Source of the DNA: Phylloscopus collybita | Taxonomy: Eukaryota; Chordata; Aves; Passeriformes; Phylloscopidae | Length of the DNA stretch: 64,000 bases | Assembly (NCBI GenBank): GCA_027886175.1 | Contig: JAJNNQ010000137.1 | Location: 36,628,001-36,692,000, forward strand | Direction: 5' to 3' | Part shown: positions 49,101 to 61,400 of the stretch, piece after piece | How positions within the stretch are numbered: the stretch's first letter is position 1 | How the letters are laid out: the number at the start of each line of letters is the position of its first letter | Translations under genes and position numbers: made by a program | Notes under the pieces: generated by a model | Seen by the model: only the letters and a program-made list of their open reading frames with translations | What the model was told of the DNA's origin: nothing | The model's database searches: none

Positions 49101-50541
49101 AAGGAGCTGTGTGACGAAGAGACGCATCAGGTACTAACAACAAAGGCAAAGACTTTTAAGAAAGCACTGTGTCAGTACTATGCTCTTCATTAGGAATAAA
49201 AGGTGCTGCTGTTAGCTTAAATATCTTCTTATCTTCAGGCAAATATTTAGAGCAAATTTCAACATGCAGGTCACTACTAGGCGTGCTAGAGCTAAAACTC
49301 GTGAAAGCTTTCCTATCTTCACCAGGCAGTAATTGTTGTCAGTCTGTAGAAACTATCAGGCAGATTTGTTCGAATGAACTTGACTGTGGAGAGTTTGACC
49401 TAAAATAATACTATTGATGTCTTCATACCTAGCCTTGCCATGAGAATTTTTTCTTTGATGTGTGGTGACCTAAGCAGCTGCAAGGCAGGTAAGTTGGTAG
49501 CAAGTGAAGGCCATGAAATAAGCGATGAAGAAGATATCCTAACCAGTTCCTTCCTTTCTGAGTAATGCTAATTTCTTTTATATTTACACACACTCACATG
49601 TCATAGGAGCAACAGAAGGCACATTCTGAGACTCTTGAAAGAAATATTCTTCCTCCAAAATATAGATCAATGTACCTGTGCAATCACCTTTAAAGTGAAA
49701 ATTTAACCTCTAATACACCATGTAAATAGTCTTCCGCTTTCTCTGTGGAGGCTGTAAAATAATGAGTATTTTCCCCACACATTTGAAAAAATTAAAATAT
49801 GATACCTTCAGTCTTTTCTCTCTAGGTTTTAATGACTGTCCAAAACCGAACTGCAACTTGGACAGCCAAACAACAAAGAACTGAGTTAGCATAGGTTTAA
49901 TACCCAGACCACAGGTCCTTACCACAAATTAGTTGAGAGAATTGCACCTTCTCTGCCTGAGTGATGGCACATGGCAACCCAAGCCCTCCAAAAGCCCTCC
50001 ACCCACCGCCTTCCATGGCCACCCACACTCAAGCTCCCCATGGCTAGCAGACAAATCCATTGATGGACTTTCGACATGTCAGGTCTGCATCTTGTAAAAC
50101 ACTCAGTGAAAAGTCTCTGCATGAGAAGTGATAGCAGTTGGCCTCTATTAGCTTGGAAGAAGCTATACTCCCAACAGCAGTGTTTTCCCTTTTGGCATGA
50201 GCGTTTCATGTTCTTATTACCCATATTTTTCAAAGTTAAATCAAAATGTGCTCTATCTCTAAAATAACTGTCTCAGAGGTATTTTAAATCCTAAGTTGAG
50301 TAAAGAGAGATCAACAAGGCACTCTCAAGAGAAATGAAATACTAAAAGGAGAACAGGGGTTCAAACATAAACAACCTATGTTATAGAGTCACTAGCTCTG
50401 ACAGTCTTACACAGAACTGTGCAAGGCTGTCACAGATGTGTAAAACAGGCAAAGTGTGTAAGACAGTAACAAAACAATTTAGCTAGGAAACTGTGGTCTC
50501 TGCAACAGCCTGCAATCTAGGCTGCAAGGCTAGATTCTTGA

Positions 50542-50598
50542 GACTGAAACTTTCTTTCTTAACATATATTCATCTCCTAACATAGATGAATTTCAGTC
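50542..50598. repeat. Bulged inverted repeat
   Basis: The right arm 'agatgaatttcagtc' (50584-50598) is complementary to a left arm split in two: 'gactgaaa' at 50542-50549 and 'attcatct' at 50568-50575, separated by an 18-base bulge. The loop is 8 bases. It could fold into a hairpin if transcribed; no function is indicated. Confidence 0.6.
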
Positions 50599-52038
50599 CA
50601 GATTCAGGCTTTTGCCCTTTGCCAAAACCTAGGTAGTAATATTGCTCCCACTAGGGTAATCTTTAGCTCTTGTCTGGTTTCATCAGTGCTGGGAACTTGT
50701 TCTATTCAAAACCTGCTACATACTAGAAAAGACTGAGACACTGTCTGTCATGATCAAACTTTTATGACTATCACAGTTGCAAAATATCTCCGGCCTCTGC
50801 CGAGCCTACTTTTTAGTAAAACAATGAGCATAATTAGCACATTAGCTAATATTTCAAAGTGTTTTGCAAAGTCCCAGGTCACTTACCATGGCCTGTGACC
50901 CACTCCATTTGTAATTCTTCTAGGTGTTTCCAGGTCAATTTTGTGCCATCTTGGGTAGTGGCTATTTAACATAGGTCAAGTGGTTAATATTCTAATGAAT
51001 TTGTTGCAGACAAGTCAGTCCTCTGTGGAGACCTACTTGTCAGTAGAAAAAAGTTATTCAAGATAAGAAAGTAGATTTCAAAATATCATTTTTATTGGGT
51101 TTGCAACAATGCTTTCACCCCAAGGTGAGAAAAAATTCCTTTTGAAATAGGTCAGTACCAAATAGATAATTACATGAAGACAAAATAATCTCCATCAATC
51201 TATAGGAAATAAAAAAAATAATAAAAAAAAGTAATCTGTAAGAATAGCAGAGGCAGCTAGAGAGCTACCATGGTGTACACCAGTACAGTGTGTTCTATGT
51301 TATCTGTTCAGGTGTCCAATACCTGAAACAAATGTGAAGAATTTCATATCCAAAAGTCATCTTCTGGAATTTATTGCTTAAGGATAGAAGTAATCCTTGA
51401 AAACTTTCAGAAAAGGAAATCAGTTTCTTGAATATCTGCAGATCATACCAACAGGAAAACAAAAGCTAAGTTCAGAAAAGACCGAAGAACAAGCACTGTA
51501 GGTTATTGTTCAGCTAGAGATTGGTACCTTTGTGTTCTGAAGAAAAAAACAACCTTATGTTTCCAAAGTAATTTATCTTATGAATTATGAAGTAGTTAGT
51601 TTACAACTGCAAAGACACCCTGTGGGGTGGCATCTGAAATCTGCCATGTCCAGTGACTCTTGGTGCAAATCCCTCCACTGATTCCTTAACCTGCAGAGAC
51701 AAGTGGCAAAAACCCCTGTGGCAGTATAAACATTAAGTAGTGAAATTGGGGTGACACCTCATTAGGAAAACTCAAGCCAGCTCCCTAAATATAAATACTC
51801 AGAATGTAAACCAGAGTGAAGCAATGTATGTATAACTATGGAAATTGTCAGAGGATCTTCTAGCCCAGAGTATGCTCCTAATCTAACTATAAAAAAACTG
51901 ATTGTCAGTCTGAGTCAGAAATGTCAGAATAACTGCTCCATTAAATCTAATGGCTCCCTGAAGCAGGAAATAAGGTGGGTTAACTAATATTAAATTTTGC
52001 TCAACCAATCAAACATGTGGTGACATCTTCTTGCCCAG

Positions 52039-52059
52039 AAAAAAAAAAAAAAAAAAAAA
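52039..52059. repeat. Poly-A run (21 bases)
   Basis: An uninterrupted A-run. No recognisable retrocopy precedes it on the plus strand. Confidence 0.97.
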
Positions 52060-54570
52060 TTAGAAATTTGATTGTGAAGAATATCTGTACTGTACAGCAC
52101 AGAAATCCAGAAACACCAGGGAATTAAAATGTGGATCTCAGAAAAAAATTGCTTTCTCCAAAAGATTTCTTGGCACAGCAAGTTACCAGGTGTGCTGTAA
52201 ATAGTCTAGTAAATTTGTTCCCATTATGGCTGAGAAAGTGCATTTTTCCCTGTTACAAAGAAGTCAGAAAATCCTTTCTAAATGAGAGAAAAGTTAAGGA
52301 TGTGGGTTTTTTCTCTGTGGTTTTATTTTTAGTGCTTACTCTGTAAGCATTAAAAATTTAGTGTTCTGAATGCTAGATTCTTCTTTCAATCCAAGTTTGG
52401 AAAACAATTAGAGAAAAAGGTGTACTACAATTCCTATTTGGCATGAAAGTACCAAAATAGTGTACACACAAGTTGACACGGTACAGTATGTGGTGGATAG
52501 CTTTTATGACACCACTAAGTCCTGTCTTATTCCAGTTCTGTGCTAGTGTAGGTGCACTAAAACCAGTGGACTTAAACCCAACAAAATAAACAGGAAGAAG
52601 GGATTAAAGGCCCCAGAGTGCATGTGGAACATTACGGAGTCTTTAATGTCTGCTTGTAAAGAGCTGTAGATGCCTGGCCTTAGGCAATCAGATGTTAAAT
52701 AAATGCCCAAAGCAATTTGATATAATGGATTCTGTTCTGTGCTAAACAACAAAACTGTGCCGTCTTCTTTCTTCCCTGAGAAGAGCTTATTCCAGCTGTC
52801 TGAGCCATTTTTTTTATTCTTGCCACAACACACTTTCTGCTCTTCAGCACCAGAGATTCTTCTCTCTGATGTCCTTTATTCCCACCTGGAAACACAGATG
52901 GCAGAACTGCCTCCAAAATTGCCAATGTGGAACAGACCAGGCATGGCAGCATCACCGTCAGTCATTTGTCACAAGTTCCCCTCTGATCTCTAGTATGAAT
53001 TTTTTGATTTTTTTTTACTATATTATTTTCTTCCTTTTGACATCTTCCTTGCTCTGAAGGACTTACTCTTTCATCATATGTATGGATGGTATTTAGAGAA
53101 GCAGGATGTTCTGTGCTACAGCAGGGACAGAAATAATTCTAAAGGACAGGTGACCTGAAACAATAAAAAGGGGGCAGATGCAGGCAAATTGCCTCAGTAA
53201 GCACTGTGATTGTGTATGATCCTTTCCACCTGCTAATGAATATGCATGTGGAAAACAAGATAGTCTTTTTTTTAAACTGTGTTGAGTTTGCATTGGTAGT
53301 GAATAAATCAGGATGATAAAATGTGAAGTTATCCATATTTAAGATTCAACAGAAAATGACAGTTATAATCTGCCCAAGAATAAAAATTGGTTCAGTCAGA
53401 ACCAGAAAGTTTTTGAATGTCAGAAAAATAAGATCTGTAACACTCAGCATTCAGGTTTGGGACAGGGAAAAGGGTAGTTTTCAGGTAAATTTACAGGTGG
53501 GATGCAGTTGTCTTAGGCTATAATTTTCAGAATGCCAATGATCTTGGTGCTTCTTTTCAATTGCACTGATTACTCTGTCAGGCTGAAAATAACTGTATGT
53601 AATTAGCACCAAAAAGAAATTAATCTAAGAAGACAAAGGCTATCATCAAAGGGTAGCGTGGTAAGGAAAAAGACAAGCTGATGATAAAACCATAATGGAA
53701 ACTGGCAGAAGAGAACCTTCACAGCTGTAAATTTTGGCCTAATCTTGGGCATTTTTAGAAGAACAGACTTCGTTATGTTAAGGAATTTTCGTCTCTTAAA
53801 TATCCTAGAATAGATCATAAATAGAGAAGATAAACAATTTAATAAATGAGTTGTATATATTGTCAGCTACTACATAATCCTGGACTTGACTAAAAAACTT
53901 TGGCACTTAAATGTTGACCCTTTCCTAATGGTAGATCTGGTTTTGCCACTCATTATATCAGGTACTGCACAAACTCTGGCAGTACTCAGTTATGACATAA
54001 ACCCAGTCGGATCTTCAAACTCAATATTCTCTTGATCATTGTACTGGTGGAGTTGTATTCAGTGCAGTTTCCAAACCAGAACAACCAGATTGAGCCTTTT
54101 CCAAAACACAAAGTTCCTGGTTGCTTTGTGATGTTTACTCTCCTCCCAGGCATATACCAGAATAATTTAATGTATAGATTTATTTTTAAACATGGCTGGT
54201 TTGAAACAACAGCTGAAATTCAAATGTATCTGTGTTATGCATGATTGTGATTTCAGTAGCCCTTTCTTTTATTTAAATATTAAAGAGTAGCTACATTTAA
54301 ATATTATTTTACTTTGCAATATGAATTTCCCTAAATCCAATGGCTAAGATACCTGCACAAAACAGCAGGGACACAGCAGTTTCAGGTCCTTCCTCAAATT
54401 GAGGAATACAGGAAATATACCCTGAATCTTCATAATTGGTTATTTAGGCACAAAACTGGTCTCAGAAACATAAAGTTTGTTGTTTGCAATAGGTGATTTT
54501 TACAGGAGTTTTACACATCCTTCCACTCTGGTGCCAGACAGTTACCTTAACTACTAAAGATTTGATGAGT

Positions 54571-54716
54571 TGTTTTTTTTGTTTGTTTGTTTGTTTTGGT
54601 TTTTTGTTTTTTTTTTTTTGTTTGTTTGTTTTTGTTTTTGTTTTTGTTTTTGTTTTGTTTTTGGGTTTTTTTGGTTTTTTGTTTGTTTGGTTGGTTGGTT
54701 GGTTTTTTTTTTTTGG
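54571..54716. repeat. T/G low-complexity tract (TTTG/TTTTTG-rich)
   Basis: About 145 bp composed almost only of T and G in irregular TTTG, TTTTTG and GGTT units. Frames through it give Phe/Val/Leu-rich or Lys/Asn/Gln-rich artefacts. Confidence 0.95.
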
Positions 54717-57700
54717 TCAACAGGTTCACAAGAATAAAATTCAGTCTTCCAACAGAGAAGCATTTTTGCCCTTCCCAGAGAAGGGCGAAAATTTTCTACC
54801 CTTTATGTCAGGGCTGTGTCTTGCCATAGCCACAATCTGAGTTGCAATATTGAATGTCACAGTGGTTTTGCAGTGTAACTTCAGGCTGACAAAGTGTGCA
54901 CAGCAGCTGTCATTGTTAAAATCAGTGATTCACTGTGAAGATTAAAAATTACTTTTCCTTTGAGTTAGGATCTTCCTTCATCCACACAGTCCAGTGTGAA
55001 ATTGTGTAAAGGTGCTTTGCCCTAAATCTGTCTAACCAAAGATTACAACAAAAAGTGATATTGTACAAAGGGATTTTTCAGTAGGGATAATGAACCTAGC
55101 TAACCCAACAGCATTGCCTTTGGGAAAAAGGAGCTTGCCTTGATGTTATCTGTCAAAATCATCTGTGAGACCTCTACCCAGCAGTGAATTATTTCCTGTG
55201 GGTTTCTTTCTAGTGTGCTTTAGCCCCTGAGTTGATTTACAGTTGGACAGAATTTAGGATTTAGAGGTCTTAAAATGGGCAAGCCCTTGAGGTCAATGAA
55301 GGATACCTGCTTTCCAGTGCTTGTTCCTCCACCACCCACATCTCAAAGGTCTTTAGTTGAGCCTGAGCCACAGAAGCTTGGGCTGGCTTGCTTGCTTGTA
55401 ACCCTCTAAAACTCTGCTATGATCCAGGTTCAGCTGACTGACATGACACCCACAGCTTCACCCCTGCTGAAGTTAAAGCTTTCCTGGGCTCAAGGTGTGT
55501 CAACGCTGCAGGCAGCAAAAGCACCCTGCAATGCAAATAAGTTTTGTCTCAGAACAGAATTGACTGTAAAACAAAAATGGCTATGGGCTAGGAATATCTG
55601 CCAGGAGCCTGTTTCCTGTTGCTCCCAAACACGTGGCCTAGCTGCCATATAGGAGCGAGGTTCATTTGTGCCTTGTGGAAGTGTTGCTTGACATTGTTTG
55701 GAAGTGTTGTTGGGACTCACAAGGCTACAGGCAGTGCCGTTTGTGAGGAGAGCTGTGGGGAGAGCACAGGCTCATGCCGAGAGTAAAGCTGCTGGCTGCT
55801 CATGCTGGGGGATGGCAGATGCTTGTTCACCACTCTGAGAGGGTGCCCTGAACTCTGCGATAGAGAGATTCCAACTCTGGGAAGTCTTCTAATATGCAAG
55901 TCGAGTATTGAAAATGCAGCATCACTCTCTTCATCTGACATCTTTCTTCAGACTGGATCAGCAATTTTCTATTCATTCTATAAGCTTCCAGTGGAAGACA
56001 GGTTCCTGACTCAAATGCCCTTGACTTCCGCAAAGACACACTTCTCCCAAAATAGTTAAAGGACACAGAGGTCCCCCAAAGGAGGAATTTCTACCTCAGG
56101 CCTACAGAGGAGCCTGCTTTGTGCAGAAAACAGGGGTACTCAATGTGAAAGGTTAACAAGATCTGTCACTGGCTATCCAGGGATGCAAGCTTTGTTAAAA
56201 CAGGTTTTACACTAGCCATTCAAATAGAAATTTTTAATTTTTTTTTACCTGTACAAAATATTAAACATAATGTGACCATACAGGAGGTCTATTTTTAATA
56301 TCCACGTCTGTGTAGGTTTGCTTCTATTGACTCATAGCTAATTAAAATAGTTCTGTTGTTCACCTCTAAATAACAGGATTTATTTATATACCATTTAAGC
56401 AAAAAGATCTTTTAAAAATACCTAGGCTTTTGAAAAATTGGACACATGGAAATACATCTCTGTGTATTCATTTAATGATCTAAATGGTTACTCAGGGAAA
56501 GTCTAACAGTTTGGTGGAACACTGGTTAAGTTTATTGTCTGGAGAGAAGGAAACTTTCAGCATCAATATTTAAAATTAAACTATTGAACTGAACACCTGT
56601 TCCACTTTTTTTCTTTTTTTTTACTCCTTTTATTTCAAAAGTACTAATTTTCTGTGCATGGCAGCACTTGGAACAGGTGCAGCGAAGCAGAAGTTAGAAG
56701 AATCTGTTTGCTCTGATTGCTGGCCAGAGGGCAACACGAGGCTACATAGCAATGCTGAGGGCAAATGAGCAGCTCTTTCATACTGATCAGTCTGCAAACC
56801 ACACAACTTTTCCTTCCTGCTTATTTCTTTGTTTGTTTGTTTTTTTAAAGTGCTGAACATATGAACGTGTTTTCAAACTTTCTGGTTTTAACAGTGAGTC
56901 ATTGAGAGGTCAGGTTTATTTTAAGAACATGTACATTTTATGTAAACAGTGCATGTACAGGTGAAATAAATGATGTCATAAAAAGCTACATAGCTCACAT
57001 TCAGGCATAAAGAATGAAACTATCAGGTACTCTATTAAAAAAGCTTAATGGAAGTTTGCAAGCATAACTTCTTTAATTTAAACTTTCATAATCATTCATT
57101 CTTTATAAAAGTACAGATTTTGCATTCTGTCTGAACATCCCAAAGAGCATTACAAACATTTTGTGAAAAAAACTTGCAACTGAACTGAAAGGTAGGAAAA
57201 TAGAAAAAGCATCATATGGTTGATGGAAACCAAAACAAAAGGGACTATTTTGTTAGTTGTCATGAATTTTTCATGTCTCAAATTATGTGGTATTTTTCTT
57301 TAAAAAACCTTATTATATTCCCATGGTCCTTTGCCTGATGATGAAGCTGTCTCAGGGGTTTCTGCTTCTTATGCTGCCAATGCACAGACTAGTGGCCTCA
57401 GCTACACTTGTGCAATTGTTATGAGGATGCACTGTAAAAGTGGGTTTGAAGTCCTGAAACCATTCTCTCCTTACATTGTTATCTTAACATGGTTTATATT
57501 CCTAACCCATTTCCTAGCACAGTTGTCCTGTGGTGGTGTTAATGCAAATGAAGGGGAAGAGAACCACAGAGAAGGGACAGGAAGAGGCATCTGCCTGTTA
57601 CACAGGACCCCTCTAACAAGCCATATGGGATTCATACCATTGCCTTAAACTAGCTTGCTTTACTAAAAAGCACAGGCATGCACCTAAAGCCTGTGCCAGA

Positions 57701-57869
57701 CCTGGGCTTTGGGGAGAATGGAAGTTTATATGACTGCTTATGTTTTATGCATGTAAATCCAATGAATTCCAGTGAACAGAGAAACTTAACTGAGCTCTAA
57801 TCTTCTATTTCTCTCACAGATAGGAAAAAAAATGGCCTCCCAGTATAAATACATGGCACAGGACAGCCC

Positions 57870-58445
57870 CAAGAATCACACCATGGGCCCAAGAGTTTTG
57901 TCCAAACACTTCTTGAACTCTGTCAGCCTTGCTGCTGTGAGCAATTCCCTGGGGAGCCTGCTCCAGTGCCCAACCACCCTTGGTGAAGAACCTTTCCCTA
58001 ATACCTAATCTAAACCTCTCCTACTCAGCTGCATCCCATTACCTTGGGTCCTGTCCCTGGTCACCACAGAGAAGAGATCAGTGTCAGCCCCTCCTCTTCC
58101 CCTCTTGAGGAAGTTGTTGCTGTGATGATGCCTCCCCTCAGCCTCCTCCAGGCTGAACAGGCCAGATAACCACAGCCACTCATACAGATTCCCTTCTAGA
58201 TCATTCAACAGCTTCATGGCCTTCCTTTGGACACTCTCTAATAGCTTTATAACTTTTTCATACTGTGGCACCCCAAACTTCACACAATATTCGAGGTGAG
58301 GCCTCCCCAGTGCAGAGCAGAGCAGGACAAGGACAATCCCCTCCCCTGCCCAGCTGGCCATGCTGTGCCTGATGCCCCCCAGGACAGGCTTGGCCCTCCT
58401 GGCTGCCAGGGCACTGCTGGCTCATTGCTGTCACAGTACACAAGG
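57870..58445 (-). mobile_element. CR1 LINE 3' fragment, minus strand
   Basis: On the plus strand: 'aacacttcttgaactctgtcagcc', 'ttccctggggagcctgctccagtgcccaaccaccct', 'gtgaagaacctttccctaat', 'gcctcctccaggctgaacag', 'cttcatggccttcctttggacactctc' and 'aggtgaggcctccccagtgcagagcagagcagga'. All are diagnostic CR1 blocks in minus order. On the minus strand a 118-codon frame (58005-58361) preserves the end of CR1 ORF2, with a Tyr-Cys-Val-Lys-Phe-Gly motif near its start and 'GLFSLEEAEGR' in the middle. It is better preserved than the other copies but truncated at both ends. Confidence 0.92.
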
Positions 58446-61400
58446 ATCTCTGCTATGCCTGATTGTGTAGAACGGGTTCTACTTGGGCCCTGAAAGAGTT
58501 TTCACCATGCAGTAAACAGACAGAAGTAAATAAGTAGGAATGATCATCACTTTCCTAAAAGGAGAGATAAAGGGTGAAGCTGTTGCTGTACTGAAAATGA
58601 GCACAGGCATGCTATTACATTCAAAGGACTCACAATTTCAACAAAGAAATCAAAAGGCCTCTTACCTCTACCAAAACAGAGCAAAGCCAATGTGAGAGAA
58701 TATGTGAATCATTTCAAAGAACTAGTCACAGAGGTCTCATCATGATGCTTAAAAATACATGATCTGAAAACTAAATTATGACCCAAATATTAGACAATAA
58801 TAAAAAAAATTAAAAATATTAGATCAGAATTACACATCAATCAAAGACACTAATTTGCTTACTTATAAATATTATTCAGATATAAAAAAAGAATATAAAT
58901 TTTGTGAAAACTTTGAATACTTCTTTAAAGAAGGTTACTTGTAAGGTCTTAAAATCACGAAATGGAGCTGCACTGAAAATATTCATTTTTAGATAGGAAA
59001 GATGAGGTTTCTGTCTCCGTCTTTTACTGGACACTTCATCCCAATTCTCGGAAACATGTCTATGGGAAAAGCTGTTAAAATCAACAGCGTAGAACAATCT
59101 TTGTTTTTAGAAAAAAAAGCTTTTCCTGACATAAAATGATCAGTTCAAAGTGTTCTCACCAGCTCTCATCACTGTTGCTAGCAGCAGTGAATGCTTTGCA
59201 CAGAAGAGAACTTTTTGCTTGTGCTTCAGGATCTCATCATCTTAAAAACAAGCAAACTACCCTGAGAAAATGAGACAGATAAAAGAACAAAGAGAAAAGA
59301 GAAATTAAAATATTAGTGGAACAAGGGATTATGTGGGAACGAAGCAAAGGTGGGAGAAACTGCAGGAAGTTAGCTGATCAGCAGTAGGTTAAAATGTTAT
59401 TAGCAACCCCTGACAAATTTTGTTTTGGATTGAGAACATTAATACTGCCATTCTTTCTCAGAAAGCGTGCATTTTTCCTCTCCAACTATCTGCAATGTAT
59501 TTTCAGTATTTTTCCTTACCTTTATCTGATAAACTTGCAGACAACCAATGCACAAAGTAGACCTGAAAAACCAGATCGATTATTTTTTGCAGGTCCAAAG
59601 GATAAAGTAGAATATTTTGGTAGAACCAGATCAGAAATAACTGTATTTATAGATTAGCTCAGGAAGAGCTCACCCTCTATAAATTCAGGTGGCTGTGTGC
59701 AAAGAATGCCTAAATCCACCCTTTTCCCTGAAAAGAGAAAGGATGGGGGCAAACCACTGTGTGAAAGGGTGGCCAAGAAGGGGGAAGACGATAAGTAAGG
59801 CTCCTTCACCTTAGGTCAGTGATTTCCATTAAGTGCACACTGGTAGTTAGACACCCTATGACGAGGCAGCTCTTTGAGGATCTGAAGTCAACTGCTTCTG
59901 TTTGTTCTTAAAGACATTAAATTATGCCACAGTAGTGAGCCAAAATACATTCCATCTTGCAACATGGCTTTTACTGCACAGCACTGAAGGGCTACTTTAC
60001 TGATCAGGTGCTCCACTCAGGAAAATGAGGATGATCTGAAAGAAGCTGAGGTTAATACTTATGAAGATTGTTCTTTGCTCTAAACTTAAATGGATGAAAG
60101 TAGCCTTTAATGATAGCAGTTAGAGTAAACCAAGTTGAAAGAAAAGGCATTGCTGCCAGAGGTTGCCCTGTATGATGAGCACTTGGTTGTCATTTTACCT
60201 TTTGTATTGGTCCCAATTCACAGTAGGGAAGGGGAGGTAGGCAACGGATGAAGGAGAACAGTAGGAGAATGTCTATAAATGTTATAATTTCTGAGTTTTA
60301 AATTGCAGGATCCAAACGTGTAATGGTTTCCTTTAGACCAATAACCTTATGATTCCTTCTGAAGAAGAGTATTCAGGGGTGTATCTCTTAAAGTGCTTCC
60401 ATAACCCACTTGGTTACCATTCTTGTCCTATACCAGTGATTTACTTGCATCAACAGAAAAGACAACAGTGCCCGTGATAGTTTGTGGAAGAAGAAAGAGA
60501 TTGAGTTTCATTTTGAAGTAGACTTACTGTTTAAAAGAGAATTGTTAGCTGCTTAAAATCTGTCTGGGTGGCATCAGGTAGATCACTCTAGCTGATGTCA
60601 ATAACCTGAAGCTGAACTACTTGGTGGCCAAAGTCCAGTTGGTGACATTATAGATGGAATGTGCTGAGAAACTAAGCACTGTGGAATTGCTTTTTAAGGT
60701 AATTTGTGCTAACAAGAACATGAACTGACCTATAACCACCTGTCTTGTGTTTCTACAGCCAAATTCTGTGTTTTTCCACTGAACTCCTACCCATACTCAG
60801 AGCTGCTGGTATAAAGCCTTGCTGGTAGTTTTCCACTTTATCTGTTATTTCTTTTCTGGAAGAATGAGATGCTTATAAGAAAGCTGAGGCTAAGAAAATG
60901 TCACGGTGAAGCATTATGGAAATTCAATATAATTGAAAAGGAAGGAATAACAACAAAAGTGAAAAATGCTGGATGAATGCCCTCCATGCTTCAAAAGGTT
61001 AAAGAAAAAAGAGCTGTTTTCCACTCCTGAAGTTTTCTTTCAGCACTGGGTAGGTAAGACCCTTGTTCTAATGATCTGATCTTTTCAACTTTCCTACAGA
61101 AGTTGTGTGATGCATTATATTTTAGAGTTCCGAGTGTCTCTATCTTGCTGCTCCTGTCTTCTGTGAATGTTCAGCTTGTAACACACCAAAATTTAGCTAG
61201 CCAAAAACGAACTGTCTGGAAGACTACCTCTGAAAATTGTATGGCTCATGTTCACCACTCATCTGTATAAGAATGTTACTGCAACGAGGTAGTTATTTTA
61301 TTTCTTATATATTTAATTGTGGTAATATATAGTAAGGATATTTCTGTCTGTCAGCCCAAAAGCTCCATTCTTTCAGTTTTTAGAGAAAGCAACCTAAAGT

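Larger units (their letters stand above)
43816..57869. other. Long AT-rich stretch without recognised gene
   Basis: No gene or mobile element is recognised in this 14 kb. Features seen: a 25-bp tandem duplication (46088-46137), an A-run at 48310-48322, an A-run of 21 at 52039-52059, a bulged inverted repeat at 50542-50598 and a T/G-rich tract at 54571-54716. GC-richer patches at about 47640-47900 and 55400-55860 carry only short unrecognised frames. A 68-codon frame at 48531-48737 ends in a Cys-rich run but matches nothing I know. Confidence 0.5.

Noticed and set aside
54547..54840. Lys/Asn/Gln-rich and Phe/Val-rich frames up to 115 codons
   Set aside because: Translations of a T/G low-complexity tract.
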